From NCBI GenBank assembly GCA_963835375.1, contig CAWIGB010000015.1, positions 62,001 to 126,000 of the forward strand: a stretch of DNA of 64,000 nt, written 5' to 3'. Positions 51,981 through 62,351 of this stretch are shown here, piece after piece. The notes under the pieces were generated by a model that saw nothing but the letters and a program-made list of their open reading frames with translations, had not been told where the DNA came from and did not search any database. Source of the DNA: Salinisphaera sp963835375. GTDB lineage: Bacteria > Pseudomonadota > Gammaproteobacteria > Nevskiales > Salinisphaeraceae. Numbering within the stretch: the first letter of the stretch is position 1; the number at the start of each line of letters is the position of its first letter. Position numbers and translations under genes: made by a program.

Positions 51981-52274
51981 TCAGTCGTCGCCCTTGTCCG
52001 GATTGGGCCGATAGAGCGTGGCCGTACGACCGATCTGCTGTACGCAGGCTGCATCCAGCTGCCTCGCAGGCCTGTTCAACCTCTGCCTTGAAGGATGCCT
52101 TGTCGTCTGCCACGAGCTTGACCTTGACCAGCTCATGATCGGTCAGAGCCCGATCGATTTCCGCGAGCACGGCCTCGCTCAGGCCGGCGGCGCCCGATCT
52201 GCACGATCGGCTTGAGATGATGGGCCTGCTTCTTGAGCGACAGGCGGGTCGTTTTGTCCAGAGCGAGCGGGCAT
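51981..52274 (-). CDS. yhbY: YhbY family ribosome-assembly RNA-binding protein (frameshifted)
   Basis: The single CRM-domain protein associates with pre-50S ribosomes. Pieces in order are PLALDKTTRLSLKKQAHHLK, PIVQIG, AGLSEAVLAEIDRALTDHEL, VKVKLVADDKASFKAEVEQA and, at the C-terminus, CVQQIGRTATLYRPNPDKG. Three +1 shifts are needed: just after the ATG (52274), near 52200 in IGAAG, and near 52065. The corrected length is 96 residues, the family norm. It lies between greA and rlmE and is divergent from rlmE, as in E. coli. Confidence 0.88.
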
Positions 52275-52312
52275 GAGCGTCCAGTGTTGTCAACAAACCA
52301 GAGTATAAGGCC

Positions 52313-52934
52313 ATGAGCAAGCGTAGCGACACCAACCGCTGGTTGGCGGCGCACCGCTCCGACCCTTATGTGCAAGGCCGCGCAGGCGGACAATTATCGT
52401 TCGCGCGCGGTCTACAAGCTGGCCGAGATCGACGAGAAGGATCGGCTGCTGGCACGCGCTCGCTGCGTGGTCGATCTCGGCGCCGCGCCGGGCGGCTGGA
52501 GCCAGTATGTGCGCCGCAAGAAGCCGGATGCCCGGGTCATCGCGCTCGATCGGCTTGCCATGGAGCGATCGACGGCGTGCGACTTCCTGCAGGTGGACTT
52601 TGCCGAGCAGGCCGGGCTCGATGCGCTGATGTCCGAGCTCGATGGCGCCGGCGTCGATCTTGTACTTTCCGATATGGCCCCCAATCTGACAGGGGTGAAA
52701 GCGGCGGATCAGGCGGGTGTCATGCAGCTCGCCGAATTGTCTCTGGCGCTGTGCGATGACGTGCTGCGGCCCGGGGGGCGCTGTTGATCAAGGTTTTTCA
52801 GGGCGAGGGTTTCGACGAACTGCTGGTCGACATGCGCTCTGCGCTTTTCCCGGGTCATGACGCGCAAGCCCAAGGCTTCGCGTGATGCAAGCCGCGAAAT
52901 GTATCTGCTGGGTACCGGCTGGCGAGGCGATTGA
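52313..52934 (+). CDS. rlmE: 23S rRNA (uridine-2'-O)-methyltransferase RlmE/FtsJ (frameshifted)
   Basis: RlmE methylates U2552 of 23S rRNA late in 50S assembly. The start MSKRSDTNRWLAAHRSDPYV runs into a +1 shift near 52370. Then follow KAAQADNYRSRAVYKLAEID, the SAM motif CVVDLGAAPGGWSQYV and the catalytic-region segment VLSDMAPNLTGVKAADQAG. Near 52775 the frame moves back by one, in a run of six G where seven would restore PGGALLIKVFQGEGF. A last +1 shift near 52850 gives MTRKPKASRDASREMYLLGT. The corrected length is about 206 residues. It precedes ftsH, the usual neighbour. Confidence 0.92.
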
Positions 52935-53056
52935 ACCGATGTCCGGTCTGCATCGCCGGGCCGGGCGATTTGAGTACATCATGGTTTACACTGGCGATAG
53001 ATAGCCGACCGAATAACCAATACGATCGCCGGGGTCGGCGATCGAGGACGACGATC

Positions 53057-55011
<1,955 letters not shown>

Positions 55012-55052
55012 TCGGCAGTCCTAGCCGAGCCATCGAGCCGGCGGCTCCGCGC

Positions 55053-55939
55053 ATGGAGTCGCCGGCTTTTTCATGGGCAGCGTATGAATTCGAACAGCGC
55101 GAACATGCCTCGCGGGCGGCGCGCCGCGCCGTCTCGCTGGCCGAGCCTGCGGTGATGGGGGTGCTCAACGTCACGCCGGATTCGTTTTCCGACGGTGGCC
55201 GCTATGTCGCGCTCGAAGCAGCGCTCGAACGCGTCACTCGCGATGATCGAGCAGGGCGCGGCGATCATCGATATTGGCGGCGAATCGACCCGCCCGGGCG
55301 CGGCGCCGGTATCGACGTCGAGGCAGAACTCGAGCGCGTGCTGCCGGTTGTCGAAGCGCTGCGCGCGCGGAGCGAGATCTTCATCTCTGTCGATACGAGC
55401 AATCCGGCAGTGATTCAGGCAGTATGCGCCGCGGGCGCCGACATGATCAACGATATCCGCGGGTCTCGCACGGCCGGGCGCGCTGGAGGCGGTCGTGGCG
55501 GCTGAGGCGGCGGCCTGCGTGATGCACATGCAGGGTGAGCCGGCGACCATGCAGACCGCGCCGTCATATACCGACGTGGTGGCCGAAGTCCGCGCTTTTC
55601 TCGACGACGCGCGTCCGGGCGTGTTGCGCGGCGGGCATGGCGCCCGAGCGTATCGTGGTGGATCCGGGCTTCGGTTTCGGCAAGACGCTGGAACACAACA
55701 TGGCGCTTCTGCGCGGCGTGGGCGAACTCGGAGCGGCAGGGCGGCCCGTGTTGATGGGCGTATCGCGCAAGTCGATGTTCGCGCGCCTGTTCGAGCTCGA
55801 TGACCTCGGCGCCCGTATCAACGGCAGCCTGGGCGCGGCCTTCTGGGCGACACTTCAGGGTGTGGGTATCATACGCTGCCACGATGTACGAGAGACGGCG
55901 CAGATGGTGTGTCTTGCGCGCCATTTGATGCAGGGCTGA
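55053..55939 (+). CDS. folP: dihydropteroate synthase (multiply frameshifted)
   Basis: FolP condenses p-aminobenzoate with dihydropterin diphosphate in folate synthesis. The key motifs lie in different frames: VMGVLNVTPDSFSDGGRY, then MIEQGAAIIDIGGESTRPGA after a +1 shift near 55240, then VEAELERVLPVVEAL and FISVDTSNPAVIQAV. Next are MHMQGEPATMQ and RIVVDPGFGFGKTLEHNMAL, and finally LMGVSRKSMFARLF. About four shifts are needed; that near 55315 is either one base missing or two extra, the rest are +1. The corrected length is about 294 residues. It sits between ftsH and glmM, the standard order. Confidence 0.93.
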
Positions 55940-55978
55940 CACGCGTCGGGCCGCCACAGCAGCAACAGGAGAACCGAG

Positions 55979-57362
55979 TTGGGTCAGAAGTACTTTGGAA
56001 CGGATGGGATCCGGGGCGAGGTCGGCGAAGCGCCGATGACGCCGGACTTCGCGTTGCGACTGGGCTGGGCGTCCGGCCGCGTGCTGCTGCGGCGACTGAA
56101 CGAGCGCGGCAGGGACGGCGTGCACGGCGCGCGTCCCTGTGTGGTGATCGGCAAGGACACGCGTCTGTCCGGCTATATGTTCGAGTCCGCGCTCGAGTCG
56201 GGTTTCGCCTCGGCCGGCGTCGACGTGCTGCTCGTCGGCCCGCTGGCTACGCCGGGCATTGCCTATCTGGCACGCACCTTCCGCGCGCTGGCCGGTGTGG
56301 TCATCAGCGCCTCGCACAATCCGTTTGCCGACAACGGCGTGAAATTCTTCTCGCATCACGGTCAGAAGCTCGACGACGCGCTCGAGATCGAGATCGAAGC
56401 CGAACTCGAGCAGGCGCTGACCTGCGTTGCCTCGGACCAGCTGGGCCGCGCCCGCCGCGTGGAGAGCGCGTCCGGTCGTTACATCGAGTTCTGCAAATCC
56501 ACCGCGCGCCTGGCCAACGGTGGGCTGCGCGGCCTGACGCTCGTGGTGGACTGCGCCAACGGCGCGGCCTATCAGACGGCGCCCGAAGTGTTTCGCGAGC
56601 TCGGGGCGACCGGTGCATGTGATCGGCAATACGCCGGACGGTCTGAACATCAACCAGGACTGCGGATCGACCCATCCCGAGCACACCGCCGATGCCGTTC
56701 AACGCCTGGGTGCCGACGCCGGTATCGCGCTCGATGGCGATGGCGACCGGTGCATCATGGTCGACGAGAACGGCACCGTGGTCGACGGGGATCAGCTGCT
56801 CTATGTCATCGCCGAAGAGCGCCAGCGCGCGGGTGAGCTGCGGGGGCCCGTGGTGGGCACGCTCATGAGCAATCTCGGGCTGGCGCTCGCACTTGAGGCG
56901 CGCGGCATCGAGTTCGAAAGAGCACGCGTGGGAGATCGCTATGTGTTCGAGCGTCTTCAGGCCCGGGGTGGCATGGTGGGCGGCGAATCCTCCGGTCACC
57001 TGATCTGTCTGGATCGCGCCACCACCGGCGACGGCACGGTCTCTGCGCTCCAGGTGCTCGCTGCGATGTGTGATCGGAACGAACGCCTGTCGAGCCTCGT
57101 GGCGCCGGTGGAAAAGTGTCCGCAGACGCTTGTCAACGTGCGCATCGGGCGCGGCACGGCGGATGCCCTGATGACCGACAAGGCCGTGATGCAGGCGGTT
57201 TCCGATGTCGAGGCTGCACTCGGCTGCGAGGGACGGGTATTATTGCGGCCCTCGGGCACCGAGCCGCTGCTGCGCGTGATGGTCGAAGGCCGGGACGGCG
57301 ACGCGGTCGCGCGTCACGCCAAGAGCCTGGCCGACGTGGTCGATCAGCGCGCCGCGGTCTGA
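55979..57362 (+). CDS. glmM: phosphoglucosamine mutase (one frameshift)
   Basis: GlmM converts glucosamine-6-phosphate to glucosamine-1-phosphate for peptidoglycan and LPS. It starts from TTG at 55979 (GQKYFGTDGIRGEVGEAPMT). The active-site serine is in VVISASHNPFADNGVKFFS. A +1 shift near 56611 (an extra G before TGCATG) leads to HVIGNTPDGLNINQDCGS. The metal-binding ALDGDGDRCIMVD, the sugar-binding GGESSGHLIC and the phosphate-binding LRPSGTEPLLRVM follow. The corrected length is 460 residues, slightly longer than usual. Confidence 0.95.
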
Positions 57363-57396
57363 GCGGGCGATCCACTCACCATCGACGGGAGAATCC

Positions 57397-58152
57397 ATGA
57401 CGCGTCGCAAGTTAATTGCCGGCAACTGGAAGATGAACGGCAGCGCCGAGCAGGTCGATGCGTTCGGCCGTGCACTGGTCGATGCTGCGCCGTCGCTCGA
57501 CTGCGATCTCGCAGTGTGCGTGCCCTTTGTGTACGTCGAACGTCTGGCGCGAGCGCTCCAGCCCAGCCATGTTGCGGCGGGCGCACAGGATCTCTCGAGC
57601 GAGGTCGAGCCGGGCGCCTTCACTGGCGAAATCAACGGCGCGATGCTGGCTGAGTGCGGGGCGCGCTACGTGGTGGTGGGTCACTCGGAACGTCGCGAGC
57701 TGTACGGTGAGACCGACAAGGTCGTGGTTGCGAAGACGGAAGCGGCGATCGCTGCCGGGCTGACCCCGATCGTGTGTGTCGGCGAATCGCTGGAGCAGCG
57801 CGAGGCGGACGAGACAGAAAGTGTACTCGCGCGCCAGATCAGCGCACTGACCGCTGGCTGCCGGCGCCGGACGCTCGAGGCGATGGTGTTGGCTTATGAG
57901 CCGATCTGGGCAATCGGTACGGGTCGCTCGGCGACGCCGGAACAGGCTCAGTCGGTGCACGCGTTCGTACGCTCCCAAATCGCCAACTGGGATGCTACAA
58001 TAGCGGACTCGCTGGCGATCCTTTACGGCGGCAGCGTAAAGCCGGATAATGCGTCGTCGCTTTTTGCTGGCGCGGACGTCGACGGGGCACTCGTTGGCGG
58101 CGCATCGCTCAAAGCGGACTCATTCGTCGACATCGCGCGCGCTATCGTCTAG
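57397..58152 (+). CDS. tpiA: triosephosphate isomerase
   Basis: This intact 251-residue TIM barrel interconverts glyceraldehyde-3-phosphate and dihydroxyacetone phosphate. Catalytic segments are RRKLIAGNWKMNG (Lys at about residue 13), YVVVGHSERRELYGE (His) and VLAYEPIWAIGTGRSATPEQ (Glu). The C-terminal phosphate loop is LYGGSVKPDNASSLF. It lies between glmM and secG, as in pseudomonads, whereas E. coli lacks it at this locus. Confidence 0.98.
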   Translation: MTRRKLIAGNWKMNGSAEQVDAFGRALVDAAPSLDCDLAVCVPFVYVERLARALQPSHVAAGAQDLSSEVEPGAFTGEINGAMLAECGARYVVVGHSERRELYGETDKVVVAKTEAAIAAGLTPIVCVGESLEQREADETESVLARQISALTAGCRRRTLEAMVLAYEPIWAIGTGRSATPEQAQSVHAFVRSQIANWDATIADSLAILYGGSVKPDNASSLFAGADVDGALVGGASLKADSFVDIARAIV

Positions 58153-58173
58153 CGCGCCGAGCGGACTGATTGC

Positions 58174-58629
58174 ATGGTTTATACGATTCTGGTGGTCGCG
58201 CAAGTCGTGATCGCGCTGGCACTCATAGCGCTGATTCTGCTGCAGCACGGCAAGGGCGCGGATGCCGGCGCCGCGTTTGGCAGTGGCGCTTCGGGTACCG
58301 TATTCGGCGCCAAGGGCTCGGCCAACTTCATGAGCCGCGCCACGGCGGGTTTGGCGACGCTTTTCATGCTGGCGAGCCTGACGCTGGCCTACCTCGTCAA
58401 CGGTGCGAGCACCGCCGGCGGTGGGGGCAGCGTGACCGACCAGCTGACGCAGGGCACGGGCAGTACGGCGTCCGTCGTTCAGCAGCAGACCGAGAACAAA
58501 GGCGGTGGCGATCAGGCGAAAAAGGTTCAGGGCAATCAATCGCCCGGCTCAGGCGCCGCCGCTGGTGGAAACACCGGCAAGAACGGTCAAAGCACCAGCA
58601 AGAGCAACGGGCCCAAGATTCCCGACTAG
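58174..58629 (+). CDS. secG: preprotein translocase subunit SecG
   Basis: SecG supports SecYE in protein export. The 151-residue protein has two transmembrane helices (about residues 3-25 and 50-72). Between them lies the conserved GKGADAGAAFGSGASGTVFG and, just before the second helix, ANFMSRATAGLATLFML. The tail after residue 80 is rich in Gly, Gln, Ser and Lys and low in complexity, which makes the protein longer than E. coli SecG (110). It starts 21 bp after tpiA and is followed by tRNA-Leu, the conserved arrangement. Confidence 0.95.
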   Translation: MVYTILVVAQVVIALALIALILLQHGKGADAGAAFGSGASGTVFGAKGSANFMSRATAGLATLFMLASLTLAYLVNGASTAGGGGSVTDQLTQGTGSTASVVQQQTENKGGGDQAKKVQGNQSPGSGAAAGGNTGKNGQSTSKSNGPKIPD

Positions 58630-58645
58630 CCCACGGGACGATTTT

Positions 58646-58730
58646 GCCGACGTGGTGGAATTGGTAGACACGCTGTCTTGAGGGGGCAGTAGCGAGAGCT
58701 GTGCCGGTTCGAGTCCGGCCGTCGGCACCA
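58646..58730 (+). tRNA. tRNA-Leu (anticodon GAG)
   Basis: The 85-nt RNA has a GCCGACG acceptor pairing with CGTCGGC, an encoded CCA, a D-loop GGTAGAC, a seven-base anticodon loop TTGAGGG on a CTGTC/GGCAG stem, a long class II variable arm and a T-arm GGTTCGAGTCC. The anticodon reads GAG. Its place just after secG matches leuU in E. coli. Confidence 0.97.
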
Positions 58731-58737
58731 CATAAAG

Positions 58738-58768
58738 CCGGGTCCTGGTTTCAGGGCCCGGTTTTTTT
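58738..58768 (+). terminator. intrinsic terminator after tRNA-Leu
   Basis: A CCGGGTCCTG / CAGGGCCCGG hairpin is followed by seven T. It ends the glmM-tpiA-secG-tRNA unit and separates it from the tRNA-fMet unit. Confidence 0.9.
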
Positions 58769-60040
58769 ATGCCATTTGTTCCGGGCCGCGTGGAGCAAGC
58801 CCGCACGTTGTCCGGCCGTCAGCAGAGGCGTTGGTCGGCGGCTGGGGTTTGTGAGCTGGCACGGACGGTGTCTTGCAGTGTTGCCGTTGGTGCAGCCGGT
58901 ACAGGGTCCTCATCGGCGGATCCTTGCCCGCAGGCGCGGGTCTGCTCACCGCATGCCGCGCCAGCCCGCGCTCGACGTTGCGACCGCCCCCGCGGCGTGA
59001 GTTCGAGCCGCCGGTACGCCACGGCGATCCACGTGACTGATGCCATGCGGCTACCGATCGCCGCGGCCCCCGCGCCAAGCGTGCGCGGTTGATGTCCATG
59101 CGGCGCGCGGCCCAGGTGGTTTGTCTGCCGATTTCCGGTCCTACGCCGCCTCCGCGCGGGAAATACGACGAAATTTCCCCAAGGTGCCGGCCGCAAGCGC
59201 GTCGGGCATGGGGCGTTGACGGCGCGGCCTGTGCAGGCGGGAGTGGGCGCGCGGAAAATCGATGGACGTCGGGCGTAGATCAACGAGCATGTCGATCCGG
59301 CGACCCGCGGGTGTCAAGTGGTCAGACGCTGCGCAGATCGGCTGCGACGGGAGGGCCGTCGAATGAAGCGGCGGTGGCTGTCGCCCCGGCCTGCGTACCC
59401 GCATGTGCCCGGCGCATGCGTTGGCTCAGGTTCGGTCGCGGGCCTTCGCCCTGGCGGCGCACGAGCTATTCGCAGGCGGCCCGCGGCGCACTGCTGTTGC
59501 CGGCCTTATTCGATGACGCCGCGGCCATGTTCGATCGCGCATCCAGCTCGACATGTCGGGCGGTGCGCCACAGACGATCGGATAGGGTGAGGCCGCCGCT
59601 CGGGCGCTCGTCGCACGTTTGCATTCAGCCTGCGCGAACTCGCCGAAGCGCGGTGGGCAGCGCCCAGCTGCGATTGCGCATGCACTTCGGCACAATGGAA
59701 ATACGGCGCTCGGGGGCTGAAGTAACCGAAGCCCATGGTCAGGTTACGGGGCCGGCGGGCGTTGCGGCAGCCCCGCATTTGCCGGCGGGCTCGTCGGATC
59801 GAGCGATCGTTGTTTTCGCTCGAGTGCGCATTTCAAAGGCGCCGCATTGGTAGATCAGCGGGTCAGAGCAACATTGCAGTCGCCTTGATCGTCCGTCTGG
59901 CGGGCGTTCGCAGGCGTGAAAGAAAGATGTCGATACGAAAGGGTTGCGCCTCCCGACTTTTATGCTAATCTGCGTCTCGCGTTGACCGATTGGACGGCCA
60001 GTCGGGCGGGCCTCGAAAGCAAGCCAATCAAAATCAGGGC
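58769..60040. other. about 1.27-kb stretch with no supported gene between the two tRNAs
   Basis: In E. coli the leuU and metY tRNA units are close together; here 1.27 kb separates them. Open frames exist on both strands, the longest at 59089-59853 on the plus strand. Their products are Arg/Ala/Cys-rich, as frames read by chance in GC-rich DNA are, and none is recognisable. A short minus-strand segment beginning MDINRARLARG near 59095 faintly recalls the start of IS481-type transposases but does not continue convincingly. Given the frameshift density elsewhere, an eroded or error-ridden gene cannot be excluded. Confidence 0.5.
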
Positions 60041-60069
60041 TTGCATCGCAGCTCGCAACTATTTATAGT
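60041..60069 (+). promoter_or_regulatory. sigma-70 promoter of tRNA-fMet-rimP-nusA-infB
   Basis: TTGCAT, exactly 17 bases, then TATAGT, with a GC-rich TCGCGC downstream of the -10. Such discriminators mark stable-RNA promoters under stringent control. The start would be about 9-10 bases before the tRNA. Confidence 0.7.
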
Positions 60070-60084
60070 TTCGCGCTCATCGGG

Positions 60085-60161
60085 TGCGGGGTGGAGCAGT
60101 CTGGCAGCTCGTCGGGCTCATAACCCGAAGGTCGCAGGTTCGAATCCTGCCCCCGCTACCA
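60085..60161 (+). tRNA. initiator tRNA-fMet (CAT)
   Basis: The 77-nt RNA has the anticodon loop CTCATAA on a stem with three consecutive G-C pairs (GGG/CCC), the hallmark of initiators. The first position does not pair: T1 faces T72 (E. coli has C1-A72), again an initiator trait. The T-arm GGTTCGAATCC and an encoded CCA are present. It precedes rimP, as metY does in E. coli. Confidence 0.97.
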
Positions 60162-60175
60162 CAACTGGTTATCGA

Positions 60176-60200
60176 AAAGCCCCCGATGCGGGGCTTTTTT
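60176..60200 (+). terminator. possible terminator/attenuator between tRNA-fMet and rimP
   Basis: An AAGCCCC / GGGGCTT hairpin followed by six T lies directly after the tRNA. Partial read-through would be needed for this promoter to feed rimP-nusA-infB. Confidence 0.75.
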
Positions 60201-60233
60201 GTTGGCGACTCATAATCGCCGAGTCTCAAGATT

Positions 60234-60695
60234 ATGCCGCACCGCCTGCACAAGCTGCTCGAGCCTGTAGTAACCGACCTGGGTTATGAGTTGTGGCACC
60301 TGGAATCGGTGGGTGCCGGCAAGAGCGCGGTTCTGCGCCTGTATATCGATTCGCCCGAGGGCATCGGCATTGAAGACTGCGAAGCAGTCAGCCACGAAGT
60401 GAGTGCTGCACTCGATGTGGCCGACGACGACGGCGGCGCGAGCTATCAGCTCGAAGTGTCTTCGCCCGGTTTGGACCGCCCGCTTGCCACGGCGGCGCAT
60501 TTTCAACGCTTTCTCGGCGAGCGCGCTCGGGTTCAGATGTTCGCGCCCGTGTCGGGGCAGCGCAAGTTCAAGGGTCAGATTCGTGCAGTGAAGGGCGAGG
60601 TGGTTGAGTTGGCGTGTGATGACGCCACATATGATCTGCCCTTGGGCGATATGGCCAAAGCGCGACTGGAGCCGGTATTCGACAACGACGATTGA
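60234..60695 (+). CDS. rimP: ribosome maturation factor RimP
   Basis: RimP helps assemble the 30S subunit. The 153-residue protein has the N-terminal domain LEPVVTDLGYELWHLESVGA, then GIGIEDCEAVSHEVSAALDV, and the signature YQLEVSSPGLDRPLATAAHF. The SH3-like C-terminal domain ends with LPLGDMAKARLEPVFD. The start is the ATG at 60234. It begins the rimP-nusA-infB operon, with nusA 64 bp downstream. Confidence 0.96.
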   Translation: MPHRLHKLLEPVVTDLGYELWHLESVGAGKSAVLRLYIDSPEGIGIEDCEAVSHEVSAALDVADDDGGASYQLEVSSPGLDRPLATAAHFQRFLGERARVQMFAPVSGQRKFKGQIRAVKGEVVELACDDATYDLPLGDMAKARLEPVFDNDD

Positions 60696-60759
60696 GGCGA
60701 CGGGTTTGGTCTGCAACGGTCCTTGAAGGCCGGCGTGAGAGAAACACTCAGGTGGTGTG

Positions 60760-62286
60760 ATGAATAAAAATGTCCTTTTAGTCGCCGAAGCGGTATCGAA
60801 CGAGAAAGGTGTCGATCGCGAGATCATTTTCGAGGCGATCGAGGCGGCACTGGCGTCGGCCACCCGCAAGAAGCACGGCGGCGAGATCGCGGTGCGTGTC
60901 GATGTTGATCGCAAGACCGGTGATTACAAGACGTTTCGCCGCTGGCACGTGATCGATCCGGGTGCCGAAGGCGAAGACGGTGAACCGGTCTTCATCGAAG
61001 CGCCGGACCGAGAGATCTCGCTCGAGACCGCGCGTGAGACGCATCCCGAGGCCGAGGCCGGCGAATACATCGAAGAGCCGATGGAGTCGGTCGAGTTCGG
61101 TCGTATCGCCGCCCAGGCCGCCAAGCAGGTCATCGTGCAGAAAGTGCGCGAGGCCGAGCGCGCGCAGATCGTGGATGCTTACAAGCACCGCGTGGGCGAG
61201 TTGATCACGGGGCTGGTCAAGCGCATGGAGCGCGGCGCGGTGATTCTGGACCTGGGCGGCAACGCCGAGGCGATCATCCCGCGCGATCAAATGATTCCGC
61301 GCGAGCCGATGCGCCCGGGCGATCGCGTTCGCGGCTATCTCTATGATGTGCGGCCCGAGCAGCGTGGCCCGCAGCTTTTCGTCTCGCGCAGCAAGCCCGA
61401 GTTCCTGATCGAGCTGTTCAAGCTCGAGGTGCCGGAAGTCGGCCAGGGGCTGATCGAACTGCGCGGCGCCTCGCGCGATCCGGGGCTGCGTGCCAAAATC
61501 GCGGTGCAGGCCAAGGACCGGCGAATCGATCCGGTCGGTGCCTGCGTCGGCATGCGCGGGTCGCGTGTTCAGAGCGTGTCCAACGAGCTGGCCGGCGAAC
61601 GCATCGACATCATCATGTGGAATGAGAATCCGGCCCAGTTCGTGATCAACGCGATGGCGCCGGCGGATGTTGAATCCATCGTTCTCGACGAGGATTCGGG
61701 TAGTATGGACCTGGCGGTGGCCGAGGATTCGCTGGCCAAGGCGATCGGTCGTGGCGGTCAGAACATCCGGTTGGCGTCCGAGCTGACCGGCTGGAAGCTC
61801 AACGTCATGACGCTCGAGGATGCGGACGCGAAGAGCGAGGCCGAGGGCGAACAGCTCCAGACGATGTTCCGCGAACAGCTCGACGTCGATGACGAGGTTG
61901 CGGTGATTCTGGTGCAGGAAGGCTTCACTTCCACCGAAGAGATCGCCTACGTGCCGGAGGCCGAGCTGCTCGAGATCGAGGAGTTCGACGAGGACATCGT
62001 CGAGGAGTTGCGCAGTCGTGCACGCGACTACCTGCTGTCGAAGGCGATCTCGAGCGCCGAAGGCGGCGATGCGGAATACGAAGCGGATCTGCTCGAAGTC
62101 GACGGTGTCGACGAAGAGTTGGCGGGGCAGCTGGCGGCGGCCGGCGTGGTCTCGCGTGATGAACTGGCCGAACTCGGCGCCGACGAGCTCATGGAGCTCG
62201 TCGAGATCGACGAGAAGGCGGCCGGCGAGCTGATCATGGCCGCCCGAGCGCACTGGTTTGCCGATGAGCAGGCCAGCGCAGAATAA
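60760..62286 (+). CDS. nusA: transcription termination/antitermination factor NusA
   Basis: NusA binds RNA polymerase and RNA and modulates pausing, termination and antitermination. The 508-residue protein is complete: N-terminal domain (MNKNVLLVAEAVSNEKGVDR), S1 domain (GELITGLVKRMERGAVILDL), KH domains (GACVGMRGSRVQSVSNELAG and AKAIGRGGQNIRLASELTGW) and two C-terminal acidic repeats with helix-hairpin-helix character. The ATG at 60760 is preferred to the GTG one codon upstream because MNKN is the family start. Confidence 0.97.
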   Translation: MNKNVLLVAEAVSNEKGVDREIIFEAIEAALASATRKKHGGEIAVRVDVDRKTGDYKTFRRWHVIDPGAEGEDGEPVFIEAPDREISLETARETHPEAEAGEYIEEPMESVEFGRIAAQAAKQVIVQKVREAERAQIVDAYKHRVGELITGLVKRMERGAVILDLGGNAEAIIPRDQMIPREPMRPGDRVRGYLYDVRPEQRGPQLFVSRSKPEFLIELFKLEVPEVGQGLIELRGASRDPGLRAKIAVQAKDRRIDPVGACVGMRGSRVQSVSNELAGERIDIIMWNENPAQFVINAMAPADVESIVLDEDSGSMDLAVAEDSLAKAIGRGGQNIRLASELTGWKLNVMTLEDADAKSEAEGEQLQTMFREQLDVDDEVAVILVQEGFTSTEEIAYVPEAELLEIEEFDEDIVEELRSRARDYLLSKAISSAEGGDAEYEADLLEVDGVDEELAGQLAAAGVVSRDELAELGADELMELVEIDEKAAGELIMAARAHWFADEQASAE

Positions 62287-62351
62287 TAGGGCGATAGAAC
62301 GGAACGGATGGCCCCGCCTATAGCGCGCGGGCACCACGGAGTAAGCAAAAT

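Noticed and set aside
59000..59110. IS481-type transposase remnant in the tRNA gap
   Set aside because: Only the first few residues (MDINRARL) resemble the family; no helix-turn-helix or DDE region follows in any frame.
59089..59853. A 254-codon open frame on the plus strand
   Set aside because: Its Arg/Ala/Cys/Pro-rich composition is typical of non-coding frames in GC-rich DNA, and nothing in it is recognisable.
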